Part shown: positions 10,804 to 21,585 of the stretch, piece after piece
Layout of the letters: the number at the start of each line of letters is the position of its first letter
Position numbering within the stretch: the stretch's first letter is position 1
Origin: Orthonyx spaldingii
Taxonomy: Eukaryota; Chordata; Aves; Passeriformes; Orthonychidae
Direction: 5' to 3'
Length of the DNA stretch: 64,000 nucleotides
Assembly (NCBI GenBank): GCA_013397795.1
Contig: VZTJ01000243.1
Span: 665,487 to 729,486, forward strand
Notes under the pieces: generated by a model
Seen by the model: only the letters and a program-made list of their open reading frames with translations
The model's database searches: none
Told to the model about the DNA's origin: nothing
Program-made: the position numbers and the translations under genes

Positions 10804-10849
10804 ACCAAAGGAAAATGTTTTTTTCAACTTTCTTGCTGACAAACCAAAG
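10804..10849 (+). promoter_or_regulatory. miR-9 7-mer-m8 sites 10 and 11
   Basis: ACCAAAG occurs at 10804-10810 and again at 10843-10849, both followed by G. These are the last 7-mer-m8 matches of the array. Only a weaker 7-mer-A1 (CCAAAGA) follows, at 11760-11766. Confidence 0.6.
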
Positions 10850-13031
10850 GTTCCCTCTTCTTTCCCCCAAAGCAGCTTGAGTCCCTGAGCCCAGACAGGC
10901 CGTGCATCGCTTTTACCAATTCCTCCAAATACCTCATAGTAATAAATCTTTAGGGTTATGTTGTATAGAGAGTCTATGTGATAAGGCAGAACTTACTAGT
11001 TTGATAATTGTTAAGGTTACTTAAAAAAAGCTTTATAATTCTTATTTATTTTGTAGGGGTTGTTTTGTTTGTATATTCCTTTTATATTGTTTGTTTTGGG
11101 TTTGGGTTTCTTCTTTTTTCCTTTTTTTTTGGCAGAACTTCTCTGTTATACTCAAGGAAGATCTTATTCCTGGGAATGTTTCAAAGTGGGTAAAGATCGC
11201 TGTTTGCAATGAATGCAAGAAAGGGAAACATGGCTTCAATTACTTTTGTTTCAACTAGGATGCTTTGTGTTTGCTAGTCGATGTTCTTTTCACAGGGTAA
11301 AAAAAAATATTCTCTGCTGTGATAAATGGTTCCTATTTTTTCTCTATAATGTGCTGTGACTTTTAATTTAATTACATTTTGTATACGCTTATTTAATCAC
11401 TGCTTTAATTTATGACTATGTAGTTTAAAAAAAATTGTATATAGTAGATTCAAAAATGGCCAAAGCTTTATGTTACAATCTTTTCATTCTTGATGCTGAG
11501 ATGAACTGAAGGAGAGTGCTTCTCTTGACTGCAGGGTGTATCTTCAGCCTTGTCTTGGCATGCACTTCCACCCGTGTTACAAACACTGCCAGGTTACCCC
11601 CCCAGGCCTCCCTTCCCCCCAACTTGTACATGCCAAAATGAGTGTTTCAAGGTAGTACTTTTGTCACTTAGAAAGCAGAAAGGCATTATTAGTGTGTTTT
11701 TTCTTTAATTTATTTGTCTTTTTTCTAGAAAGATTGCTTTGCGGGTGAGACCCGCACATCCAAAGAATTTAAAAGTCGTTTAATGTTTAAAAGCACTGGC
11801 ATTTGTGAGAGATTTTGCTGAGTTTTTATTTTCCTTCGCCATTCGCACGGGTAGCGCAAGCGAGCAGCGGGCGCAGGCCTCTGGAGAAAAGCTGACTTGA
11901 ATCTGGAACCCTTGCTCACGGAAAGGCCTTTGCGGCGGGCGATGGGGCAGCGTGGCCGGAGAGCTCGCGAGGCTTGGGGCCACCCGTGGGCCACCCCAGG
12001 CCACCTGCTGTGCGGCCAGGGCCTGCAGGCAGCGATGGAACGGGGTCCCCGGGGCGCAGCTGGGTCCCCCAGGAGCTGCAGCTTCACCCAGGCTCGGGGG
12101 AGCACAGAGGGACCTGTGCTGAGTCCCTGCCAGGGGCACAGAGCCTGCCCTGCCACCCCGCAGCTCCAGGGAGGACAAGGCAGTTTGGAGTTGAAAAGCA
12201 AAAAAAAAAAAAACCAGAAATAGTAATGACAATGATACTTCTGCAAAGCTGATGATGGCGTCATGGCACAGAGAATAGGATGCCACTCACTTGTGTTTTA
12301 TTTTGCATAAAGACTAGATTCTGGTTCACCTAAATGTTGTGTGCTGACACGGTTTGTGATGGCTGTAAATATTTCCTTTCCTGCGCAGTAGCTGAGCCCC
12401 AGGTGTAGCTTGTTTTCCTTTGAAGGGATAGTGAGGGATTGAGGGAGGGAAGGACAAGGGCAGGGTCTGAGCTTTTGGTGAGAAGTTACACTTTCTAGAA
12501 CATTTTTATACTTCAAGTATTGACATGGGGCAATAAAGACGCTCTGAAATGAAGGATCATTAAATGATCTGTTGGTGGGCATTGGCTCAGTGTCTGCTTT
12601 TAATACAGGAGCTAATGCTGTGCAATGAGTTCTGCCTCACGTGGAGGGGGAGGCAAAGTATTGGTCTGTGACTCAGCCTGAGCCATCGAGCACTGGACAA
12701 ACTGTGCTTGGGGAGCCGCGATTTCCCGTCCTGTTCCGCTAGTTTTGATTTTTTTTTTTCACGGAATGTTCTGCATTTACTGCACTTACTGCATCCTCAC
12801 CGTGGGGCCGCGTTAGTTTTGCAGCCTGACCCGACCACCGGGGAATGTTCGGTAGAGCTTTGTGTGAGCCTCGCTGGGCAGCTGCGAGCAGCCCCCGCCC
12901 GCGGTGCGGGACCCCGGCCCGCCCTGCCCCGGCGCCCGCCGCAGGGAGGGCGCCACAGACAATCACAGGTCCCAGCTCCGCAGGGCTAGGAAATCTTCCC
13001 AGAGCAAGCGGGAGTTCTTCCAGAGCAACGG

Positions 13032-13090
13032 AACAAACAAACAAACAAAACAAAACAAAAAAAAAAAAAAGGGGAAAAAAAAGAGAAAAA
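13032..13090. repeat. CAAA/A-rich simple repeat
   Basis: Tandem CAAA and CAAAA units pass into a poly(A) and GAAAA-rich tract. Low-complexity DNA with no coding meaning. Confidence 0.85.
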
Positions 13091-13430
13091 TGACGAAAAC
13101 GAAGCGAAGATTTTGCTAAAGCCCTTTGCTGCCATCTTTAGTTCACCCATTAGGAAGCAGCAGTAGTTTATGCGTTGCATCTGCATTTCAGACTAAGTGA
13201 TTATTGTACCTAATTACGGTTGATTGCTGATATTTCCTCACTCTCTCTCTTAGTCAAGCGCTTCTTCTGTATTTTTGTGTGTAGCGATGACAAGTGCAGT
13301 GCGCTAGGCATTGCCCTGGGTTGGGTATGAGTATCTCCTGTACTGCGTTAAGATTCCCTTAAGTTACTTTTTTTAAGCTTTGCTACTGTTCTCACTTTAT
13401 GCCGTGCAATATCATCTGCTGTGTTTGCTA

Positions 13431-13434
<4 letters not shown>

Positions 13435-13469
<35 letters not shown>

Positions 13470-13481
13470 GTTAAAAAAAAG
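13435..13481. repeat. Long A-rich tract near UTR end
   Basis: A run of about 27 adenines followed by A-rich GA/TTA-interrupted sequence. It is not followed by a sharp loss of UTR character, so I do not read it as a retroposed poly(A) tail. Confidence 0.85.
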
Positions 13482-13483
13482 AA

Positions 13484-13545
13484 AAAAGCAAGTGATGATG
13501 TCATCATGCTTTTCAGTGTTACAATGTTTCAGCGTTACAATGTTA
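13484..13545 (+). repeat. Stem-loop followed by 16-base tandem duplication
   Basis: AAAAGCA (13484-13490) pairs with TGCTTTT (13507-13513), and inside it TGATG pairs with CATCA around a 4-base loop, with a two-base bulge on the left side. Immediately after come two 16-base units at 13514-13529 and 13530-13545, differing at two positions, each containing GTTACAATGTT. Both lie just before the presumed terminal poly(A) signal, so they could influence 3'-end formation. Confidence 0.65.
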
Positions 13546-13575
13546 TCTCTGGGTTTTAGTCACAAAAATGTAGTA

Positions 13576-13581
13576 AATAAA
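13576..13581 (+). terminator. ONECUT1: Candidate terminal poly(A) signal of ONECUT1
   Basis: A canonical AATAAA, about 7.4 kb after the stop codon, followed by T/GT-rich sequence at about 13610-13640. After it the sequence becomes GC-richer and UTR-like motifs cease. It is the best-placed distal signal but not proven; 12532-12537 is an alternative. Confidence 0.5.
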
Positions 13582-13600
13582 AGGTTGGATTTTCCAGCAC

Positions 13601-14079
13601 TTTAAATTTAGACATTTCTTGCCTTCTTTTGTTTCTCCATGTGCAGCCACAAGGCACTGGGCTGACCCATGGGGAGCAGATGAGCCCCATGGGCAGCCCC
13701 AGCTCTCCCATGCGAGGGGCAGCTTTGGTGAAGTCCTGGGAGGAACATCCATGGGGTGGGGGGACAGGGGGGACACACGAAAGGGCACCTCAGCCTTCCC
13801 AGCACTGTGTCTTCTTCCCTCCATCCATGCAGGTGTGCAGCCCCTGACTCCAGCAAACACTCCCCATCTGCCTGCAGCCCGCCAGGCTCCCCATCCCATC
13901 CCATCCCATCCCATCCCATCCCANGCATGGTGGGCTCCAGGAAGACGAGTACCAAGTGTCTGAGAGGCAAGTGTGGTTCATACCAGATGCATTTCTCTAA
14001 TTGAGGGAAAAAACATTAAGAAAATAAGTGAAGCAAATAATCTTGGTTTCCTTTATATCATCTAAGGGTATGGATGTCA
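13601..14079. other. Intergenic, with (CCCAT)n pentamer repeat
   Basis: Intergenic sequence with a (CCCAT)n tract at 13888-13923, ended by a single unresolved base at 13924 that probably marks uncertain repeat length. Overlapping open frames on both strands read through the repeat and are not genes. Confidence 0.7.
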
Positions 14080-14480
14080 CCAAACTAATTCACAGAGGTG
14101 TTTCCTTTTGTGTGATGGAGTCCACCTCAGGCCTGCAGGATCAATATTTAATTGTTTAAAGGGATATTGTATTCCTTTCCTGTCACTGTTGTTAATGCCT
14201 TTGCTCTCTGTAATCCCACGGGGTCTTTTCCTGGGGATCTGATCAGAAAGATTACCCATCACTCGGGAGTGGTGGGAGGAGAGTTCCAGCCATAAAAGAT
14301 TCAGGAATGCATTGAACCGTTTTCTCTATATCTCCTAATGAAGTGATGAAGCGTGTGCCACAAAATTTAACAGGGTTTTGTGGCAAATCAGGTTGCACTG
14401 CTGAGAGGAGGATTAAACCTTCATCGTTGTCCCATAAATCATGGCATCAGCTACATTTATTCTGATGGATGGTCTGGACT
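14080..14480. promoter_or_regulatory. Candidate conserved noncoding element
   Basis: An AT-rich block in GC-rich surroundings. It has ATCAATATTTAATTG at 14140-14154, which combines a ONECUT core in reverse orientation with a TAATTG homeodomain core. Texture resembles a regulatory element about 0.5 kb past the inferred ONECUT1 end. Conservation is untested. Confidence 0.3.
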
Positions 14481-16189
14481 CTGCTGACAATATTTTATCT
14501 CTGGAAGCGCCTGCAGCCTGTACCCTGACGTGCAATTTCTTTTTGCTGCTAAGCTGAGAGAGGCAGCGAACGTATCCCTTCAGAGGCCTCCCCCCAGGCT
14601 TGGTATCCCAAGACTGTGACAGAAACCAAAGCATCACCAGGAAGCCCTGTCCAGGGCAAGCACAAAGGCAAAGGGGAGATAGGAAGCCAGAAATGTCTCA
14701 CATCCCTGGAAGGAGTGCCTCTGGGATTTGCAGCATCGCACCGGCCAGGCCTGGGATAACTCAGCGCTGGCTCAGGTCAGTATTGCCACGGGATGGTGTT
14801 GGCCAGGGCCACGGTGCAAGGTGAGGACTCCAGCTGTGTTCAGCTGAGAAGGGGACACAGCAAAATGCTTTTTCTAAAAAAATACCATAAAAAATCTGCA
14901 GATGCCACAAGGGTTGAAGCACATCAGGCAGACGCAGGGACTGTTTCCCAGGTTCTCATCCCATGGGCAGGGGACAACAGTGGACAGCATGTGGTCCCCT
15001 TGCTGTGACCTCTATCCACACCTCACATCCCTTTTTTCCTTCTCACGAGAGTAATTTTGGTCACTAATCTCTGCACAGGAGCATGTCCTTGGGATGCACC
15101 CATCCCACACAGTGGCTCACTGCCCCGTGTCCTTGGGCACCTCTGGCCACCCAGCCCATGCTGTAGGGACAGGCCAGTCACAGGCAGGGACAGCTGGGGT
15201 GCCCAGGAGCCTGCACAGCTTCCCAGTTACTTCATCAAACTAGAACTTTGTACTGGAGCTATATTTAACTCTGGTGTGTGCACCTTTTATGTCAGCATGC
15301 TCAGGGGAGCTAACTGGGTTTAATCACAGAAGCCCACAACTCAAACTCCAAAATGAGCCTCACAAATGTTATCTTCTGAGCACTGGCAGAATGCAAGGTG
15401 AGCAGAGCAGTGCAAACCATCTCCTCAGGACAGGGAGAGGAGTTGCTCTTCCCTCTGTTGCACCTAGACCCTTCCAGGGACGAAGACAGCAGCAGCTGAA
15501 TGCTGCCTCCACCCACCCTTTGTGGCATGAGGCCAGCCTCGGTGGCAGTACAGGTGATGCAGCAGCTGCAGCCTGTTTGCATGTGGCTAACCCAGGGCAA
15601 TAAAGGCTGCCTGAGCTGTACCCTACTTCCCAGTCAGAGGAGCTGTGCCTGGTAAGGGGGGAGATCTGCTATGCTTGAGGGGGGAAATATGGACTGCTTT
15701 GTGTTCAGGTTAGAGCTCCTTAGGATTTTGTGTTTATGTGTGTGTGTGGAGGAGGAGGTGGGTCATGGCTCAGGTGCCCTGTGTGGGATGGGGCAGTGCT
15801 GCTGTCAATGTTATAAATTACCAATAAGTGCTGAAAGCCTCGAGCAGGGTCGTGGAGGGGAGGTGGGTAATGAGGCAGGGACAGAGCTGCAGGGATGTGC
15901 TGCTGCTGGTGCCTGCAGCTGGGCCTGTCTCTGTGGCAGGGGCAGGGAGGGCCCCAGTGGGTATGTAGGGGTGGCTGTGCTGAGGCTGTCTGAAGGCTGG
16001 GACAGTACCTGGACAAGTCCTGAGCAATTTTCTTCCTTTTAGGACACTGCTGGGGAGCAGAGAAGGCTGCACAGTGCCCAGCCCCTGTACTGGGCCAGAG
16101 GGGCCATTATTCTCCCCCGTGGCAGTCCCTGTTTGATGGAGATGGCAGTATCACACCCATGCATCTAGGAGCCAGCACAGTTATTTATG
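14481..16189. other. Intergenic, GC-richer, no gene seen
   Basis: Moderately GC-rich sequence with G-rich and CAG-rich patches and many short chance frames on both strands. I see no exon with splice signals and family similarity, and no recognisable repeat family. Confidence 0.6.
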
Positions 16190-16420
16190 TACAGGAAAAC
16201 CCCTTGGTAAAAAATGGTCTATTCATCAGGCAAAATAATTTCCTGCCCAAGGGAGGTGCCCAGTATTTGAGCCTCGGTTATGCTTTCAGTACTAATTATC
16301 GCTTAAGGTTAAAGATTATTGGGAGGGAAAATTAATCCCTGTTATTGGCTTCATTAGAAAGAAGTACTGCAATGCAAAGTATAAGCACCTAGTGTGGATG
16401 AATCCACAGTGGCTGCTAAT
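16190..16420. promoter_or_regulatory. Candidate conserved noncoding element
   Basis: An AT-rich island with several homeodomain-type cores, including TAATTATC and ATTAATCCC (a TAATCC bicoid/OTX-like core). It is sharply bounded by GC-richer sequence. Enhancer function is inferred from composition and motifs only. Confidence 0.35.
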
Positions 16421-17239
16421 ACATAAACCACACCCTGCTCAGAATATCAACTGAAAGTGGTTGGCAGCGGGGAGAGCACAGAGGAATGTCAATCCCACAT
16501 GCCCACCCAGTCTGTGTGCTTTGCTCTGGGCACCCAGTTGTACCCTATGGCACAAAAATGAACCTTTGGCCTGACTGAGGGTGGCCACGCTTTAGTTTTG
16601 GTAGCCTCATGAAGCAAATACAACCCCAAACTTGACAACTGTCTGCTCAGCACAACACTGCTCAGCCAAGCTCTGCCCACACGGGTGGGAGAGGCTGCTT
16701 GAAAGAGCTGCTGTGGTGTACATGACAGGGTTAACAATGCCTTCCCCTGGAAAGGATGGGAAGGTTCTTCACTGTTAGAAACAGGCTATAAGCTGGTGGC
16801 CAGGCTACACCACTTTGTGAACCTGGTCAGAGGTTTTGTGCCTCTGGTGTTACCTGTGGCTTGGGCTCTTGGCACGCTGTTTGCTGTCCCAAAGAACAGG
16901 CGCTTGAGCTTTGTCCTGTTGGACAAGCACAGTGGTTTGAACAGAATGCTTAGCATGTGCCTGGAACAAAGCCCTGTGTTTCAGCATGGTGTGAGTCTTG
17001 CCTGCTGTGCTTGGGTGAAAGGTAGCAAAACATCTCACTTGGGCTTTGCTTGGTGGAGGATACTTCCAAAATCTGCCAGTGGTGTGAGGGCACTGTGAGG
17101 CAAATGCAAGATGCGTGGCCATGGCAGGAGGCTGTGTGAGACCCCTGCTCTGCAGCACTGAGGCTGCTGCAAGGGGCTGCCAGCAGGCAGGGAGCAGTGG
17201 CCTCTTCCCTGGCAGCATGTGCTGCCCGGGGTGACTTAG
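16421..17239. other. Intergenic, no gene seen
   Basis: Unremarkable intergenic sequence with short chance frames. No exon or repeat is supported. Confidence 0.6.
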
Positions 17240-17660
17240 CTACGGAAGCAACTCTGTTCATCACAAATATCCCTGGTGGTGCAGGGACAAGGCGAGTGAA
17301 TTACTCAAATTACTTGAATCTCCCCAGTGGTGCACGGAGATTCAATCCCGGCCTGGCATTAAATCAAGTCAGTGACATAGATCAAAGGATACTGCTTTAA
17401 TCACCTCGTTAGGCCACAGACATCATTAGTTACTCATTATGATGTGTTGATGCTGGCATTCTCTGTAACACAGTTATGTACACTCGCTATCAGACATTTT
17501 TCTCATCAAACGGGATGTCAATACTTTAACATCTTAATGAGTTACAGTCAATATCCATTGCAATAAAGCTCATGTTTTCTCATGATTTCATCTACCCTTA
17601 GGGTTTTGATTAAAATGGCCCCTTTTTCCAGGTAATTGATTGAGGAATTAGGGAAATTCC
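17240..17660. promoter_or_regulatory. Candidate conserved enhancer-like block
   Basis: The block holds a full TCF/LEF consensus AGATCAAAGG at 17379-17388, several TAAT/ATTA homeodomain cores, and reverse ONECUT-like GTCAATA cores. It has no simple repeat and no open frame worth keeping. It is the most motif-rich stretch of the intergenic region and a reasonable candidate for a developmental enhancer. Confidence 0.4.
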
Positions 17661-20600
17661 ATGTAAGAACAAGCACTCACTGCTATGCAGGCTCTGAAAA
17701 CCTTCAGTTCTCTCCAAGTGCTTCAGATACTACAAGGGAGGTTGCAATTTTAATATGGATTTTGGATACTGTTGCCTAATTCTTCTTTTCCAATCACTTG
17801 TAAAACAGATTTAGTATCAAATGAAGTAGTTAAAATATCTAAGGGTGTATTGGAAAAATGTTCCAAGCAAATCATTGGTTTGCAAAGGTCTAAGAATGAG
17901 AACAAGTGCTGCTGTCAGGCGAGCACCAGTTTGGATGAGCATGCACAATAGGAAGGTTTTCTGATTTACTGCACTGGCAAAATATTCAATCATTGGCAGG
18001 AACACAAAAGCAGGCAGAACAGGCTGCAGTGTTATTTCAGGCTCAGGCTGAGCAAGTGTAAGTTTGCAGAAGTCCCCGGTTGTTCAAATTGGGGGTGAGG
18101 CACTGTCTATTTTGGCAAACCAGATTTTTTGCTGAGAGAACCGTGGAGAAGTTTGCCAATGTAGGGGGAGGGTGAAGCCTTGAAGCTTTGCTGACCACCT
18201 TCTAAATTCATCTGAGAAAAGTGTTCATACACCACCAACAAAGAGATCAAATATGAAAAGGAAGATGATGTAGTAGCACCTGGTCAGCAGAACTGACTTA
18301 GTGCCCCACGGCTGTCTCCTGCCCGGATGGACGTGACTGGACACCACACAGGGCTGCTTATCCCTGCTCTGCCCACAGGGAGCCCTCCTGCTCACTACAA
18401 CCCTTTTGCTTCCACCCATTTGAACAAATCTGGGCTCCATTTAGACGAATTACTAAAATATGAATAATTTCAGTAATTCCCCTTTAAACAAACCTCCATG
18501 AAATCTGACACTTCTAATGATAGATCTAGGGCTGCAGTTTGGGACTGTAAAGCCACATTCAAACTGTGTTTTATTTTAAAAATGTCATTTATACAGGAAA
18601 AGACAGCAGAGGTTTCCTGGATCTAATTTAAATCCTGAATTTGACTTTTTTTTTTTTGCTCTTTATGGTAGTGAAAGACGATGTTGTTGCTGGGTTTGTA
18701 GGAATAAGAGAAAATTTGTCATATTCTTAGCAGTCACTGAAAATAGAAAATGAGCAGTTGGGATTTGCTTTGGAAAACACCAGCCATTCCCACTGCTGAG
18801 CTCAGCAGCCTGGGGAAGGCCAGCTCAGAGCACAGCCTGGCCATGCTGGGAGTGCACAGACACCCCAGGGTGCACACGGCTGCTCTGCCGGGCTTCAGGG
18901 AGCAGCCCTGGGCACCTCTGTCCTGCTGCCCTGCCCAGCACACACCTGAGCTGTGGGGCCCAGGCACTCCTGGCAATGGGTGGATAGAGAAAGTAAAGGT
19001 TAGAGACTTTTGCAGAAATGACAATGCATGAGGAGTAGTGTCGTGATGAAATGTCAGCACCCCAAACCCCTGGCTCACCCTCTGGTCATCACAACCTGGG
19101 GGGTTCCTCAGGACCTTTGTTGAGAGCCAGGTTTAGCTTCCCTGATGTACAAGTGGATCCTGGTGATGTGTCCCCGTGTCCTTGGAGGATTACCTGCTGT
19201 GGGAAGGCAGAGTGGAGTTACCAGCAGGATTCATTTCTTCAGTTACCCAGCCTGTATGGATCACTGGAGTACCAAAGTCAGTAAACAAGATAAGAAATCC
19301 ACTTAGAAAATGCTCTGAATGAAAGCCCCAAGGAAAAATGTGGCCAAGGAAAGTGTTCCTATACACAAGAAGGAAAAGCCACCGTCTTTCCTTTCTGTGC
19401 CTCAGACACTTTAGCAGACTTCTCTTACAAATGCAGCTGGTAGGAACTGAACTGCTCTGATTCAGATAGGGAACCTTTTGCAATGAGTTTATATCCTGTG
19501 GTGACCAAATACTCTGTTTATAAGGGTTTTAAAGACTGTGAAGTACAAGCCTGGCTAAAGAGCAACGCCATGGCTGACCCCAGCCCCTGATCTGCTCCCA
19601 AACCTGTCCTGCTCCACTGGAATCCTTTTCAGATGCTCAAAGGAGCAACTTGCCCTCAGATTTATGTGACTGCCTGCTTCCAGTTTTATCAGAAGTCTGG
19701 CAAAAACTACCCTTTCCCTAAAGCCTCACTGGCTAGAGGGAGACCAATGAGAACTGTAACTTTCACTTGGGATGATACTTTGAACTGTGAGAGTCAGAGA
19801 AAACGTTGTGGTGGCAATGCTTAAAAACTTCAGAACCAGGAGGAAACATAAGACATGCCAAATCCTATGAACTGCAATTTTTAAAATTGTAAATCAGTGC
19901 AGTGATAATTGAGAGTTTCTTAAATTATATTAACATTTGGGATTAATAGGAGATTTCTCAGGTTGATGGAGGTTTCCATGAACTTCTGGTGGGAGAAATT
20001 AGTGGCCAGAGCAAGGCTGACTGTGACCTATCAGTCTTTCAATGAACTTTAGTGGGCTTTGCATCAGCTGGGTGTTGGCAGCTTTTTCAGTGTCACTCGC
20101 TTCTGAAGGAGGCCTACCTAGAGTAATTAGCTCATTCACCTTCAACAGAAATTATATGTTCCTTATCTCTTTAATTAGAGTGTACATAATGTTAGTAATG
20201 ATGTATTATCTGTATATTAATTTGAAAGGGTTGTTTTGATGTCAGGCTTGCTTATGTAGGGTCATTGGTATGAGGATATGCATTTAAACCAGATTTAAAA
20301 TCCCTGAAGAGTTATACAGCCCTGTTTTTTCAAAGCACTTGACCTCAGACGTGCTTTAGATTGCTCCTTTCTTAAGTTTCACTAATTTTTTTTACATTGT
20401 GCCTCACTTGGCAAACACTAAATTGCAGGAAGTCATGTGCAATAAGGGACAGAAACAAGTCCACTTCACTTGGCTCTTAGTGTGGCCATTGGCATGGTGA
20501 GGAAGAGAGTGGCAGCATCTGAAATGGATACACAGCTCTGAACTCTGCCTCTGCACAATCCCACCAGGCTCCTGCAATGAGCCATTAGACCCTCTAGGGA

Positions 20601-21159
20601 AGTGAGAACAGACAGAGCATATATGGTCCTTGGATGGAGGTTTGCTGCCAGTTTTGCAAGGATTTCAGCCCAGAAGCCCTGTGTGATTTGGTACAGAGCG
20701 GGTGTGTTTTGCCCCAAGGAGATGCCACAGGCCCTCCAGCTGAGTACCAGCCCTAAGTGGAACCTAAGGTCTTGTTTGTCCCTTCAACAGCCAAACTGGA
20801 GATGGAGAGACACATCTGTGTGGTCAGAGGTAAGGCAGACCTGGGAAGAGAGACACCAAAGAGTAGGTTTGAGACACAGTGGTCTCCTAGGATGTCATGT
20901 CCCAGGACTCATCCAGGCTCAGACAACAACACACCGTGTAGGTGGGACTTCAAAGATGTAATCCGAATTTTAGGGAAAACAGCAGATTAAAACAAAAGCT
21001 CTTGTTACAGGATGAGTGATGGGGAAGCCATGGTGTTTTCCCAGCTGCAGTCTGACTTGGCAGTGTGGTTGTAGCATTTTTCTTAGGCACTATTCCAGCA
21101 AAACACTTGAGTACGTGCTTAATTAAATCATGTGAGAAGTTTAAAGGGCTGGAAAGCAG
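17661..21159. other. Intergenic, no gene seen
   Basis: Ordinary intergenic sequence, AT-rich with a GC-richer patch at about 18750-19250. There are many small frames on both strands, none with a recognisable domain or good splice context. The donor-like CAGAGGTAAGG at about 20825 is isolated. Confidence 0.6.
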
Positions 21160-21335
21160 GTAGCTAAATCCTTTGCTGGGGACTTAATATTAATGCCTCA
21201 GTTTCCCTACTCCACCATAGAAAAGAAATATTTACTTCCCATACAGAGTGCTGACAAGCTTAATTCAATCTTCCTTGTAAAGTGCCTTGAGGGCTTTAGG
21301 GAAAAGGTGCTATAAAAATCAGAATATTATTCTAC
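21160..21335 (+). repeat. Ancient MIR-like SINE (amniote MIR)
   Basis: In order, the stretch shows TGGGGACTTAATATTAATG, then CCTCAGTTTCCCTAC, then GTAAAGTGCCTTGAGGGC, then AAAAGGTGCTATAAAAATC, ending in an ATATTATT tail. This is the known layout of amniote MIR elements: core region, the CCTCAGTTTCCCC word, then the L2-type 3' end with GTAAAGYGCTTTGAG and GGYGCTATATAAAT. The copy is diverged, as expected for an insertion predating the split of mammals and birds. The exact family and the 5' limit need a library search. Confidence 0.75.
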
Positions 21336-21556
21336 GCTCCCTGGCAAGACAGCACTTAGCTTTATATATTATCCTACTGGTGATGCATCTCACTCTGGCT
21401 GACAGCAGGATCAATTAATGTATATAAACCAAAAGAGGCTGTTTAGGAAACTTGTGGTCCATGTAATCTGATAACACCTGGTGGCAAATCCAAACTTGAA
21501 AAGATGGAAAAGTCAGAGGTTTAAAGGCATTTTAGTGCAAAACTAGACAGTGAAAG

Positions 21557-21585
21557 ACTCTGAAGACTCTGTGTGTCTTCAGAGT
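21557..21585. repeat. 11-bp perfect hairpin
   Basis: The arms 21557-21567 and 21575-21585 are perfect reverse complements over 11 bases with a 7-base loop. Isolated in intergenic DNA. No longer precursor-like pairing was seen around it. Confidence 0.7.

Larger units (their letters stand above)
6131..13600 (+). other. ONECUT1: ONECUT1 long 3' untranslated region (inferred extent)
   Basis: About 7.5 kb follow the stop codon without any credible coding sequence. Three lines of evidence suggest transcribed UTR rather than intergenic DNA. First, miR-9 seed matches are heavily clustered and all in the sense orientation. Second, there are sense Pumilio-type motifs TGTANATA at 10033-10040, 11436-11443 and 12364-12371. 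Third, a clean AATAAA lies at 13576-13581, after which sequence character changes to GC-rich intergenic DNA with a pentamer repeat. Earlier AATAAA hexamers at about 6174-6194, 8575 and 12532-12537 could give shorter isoforms. GC-rich pockets interrupt the AT-rich UTR at about 9600-9900, 11830-12180 and 12780-12990. The end point is an inference; RNA data would fix it. Confidence 0.65.

Noticed and set aside
11725..12286. Overlapping minus-strand frames of 168 and 179 residues
   Set aside because: They lie in a GC-rich pocket opposite the inferred UTR, with both strands and several frames open at once, as expected from composition. No domain is visible.
13888..13970. Open frames reading through the CCCAT repeat on both strands
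   Set aside because: Protein periodicity comes from the pentamer repeat and an unresolved base. Not coding.
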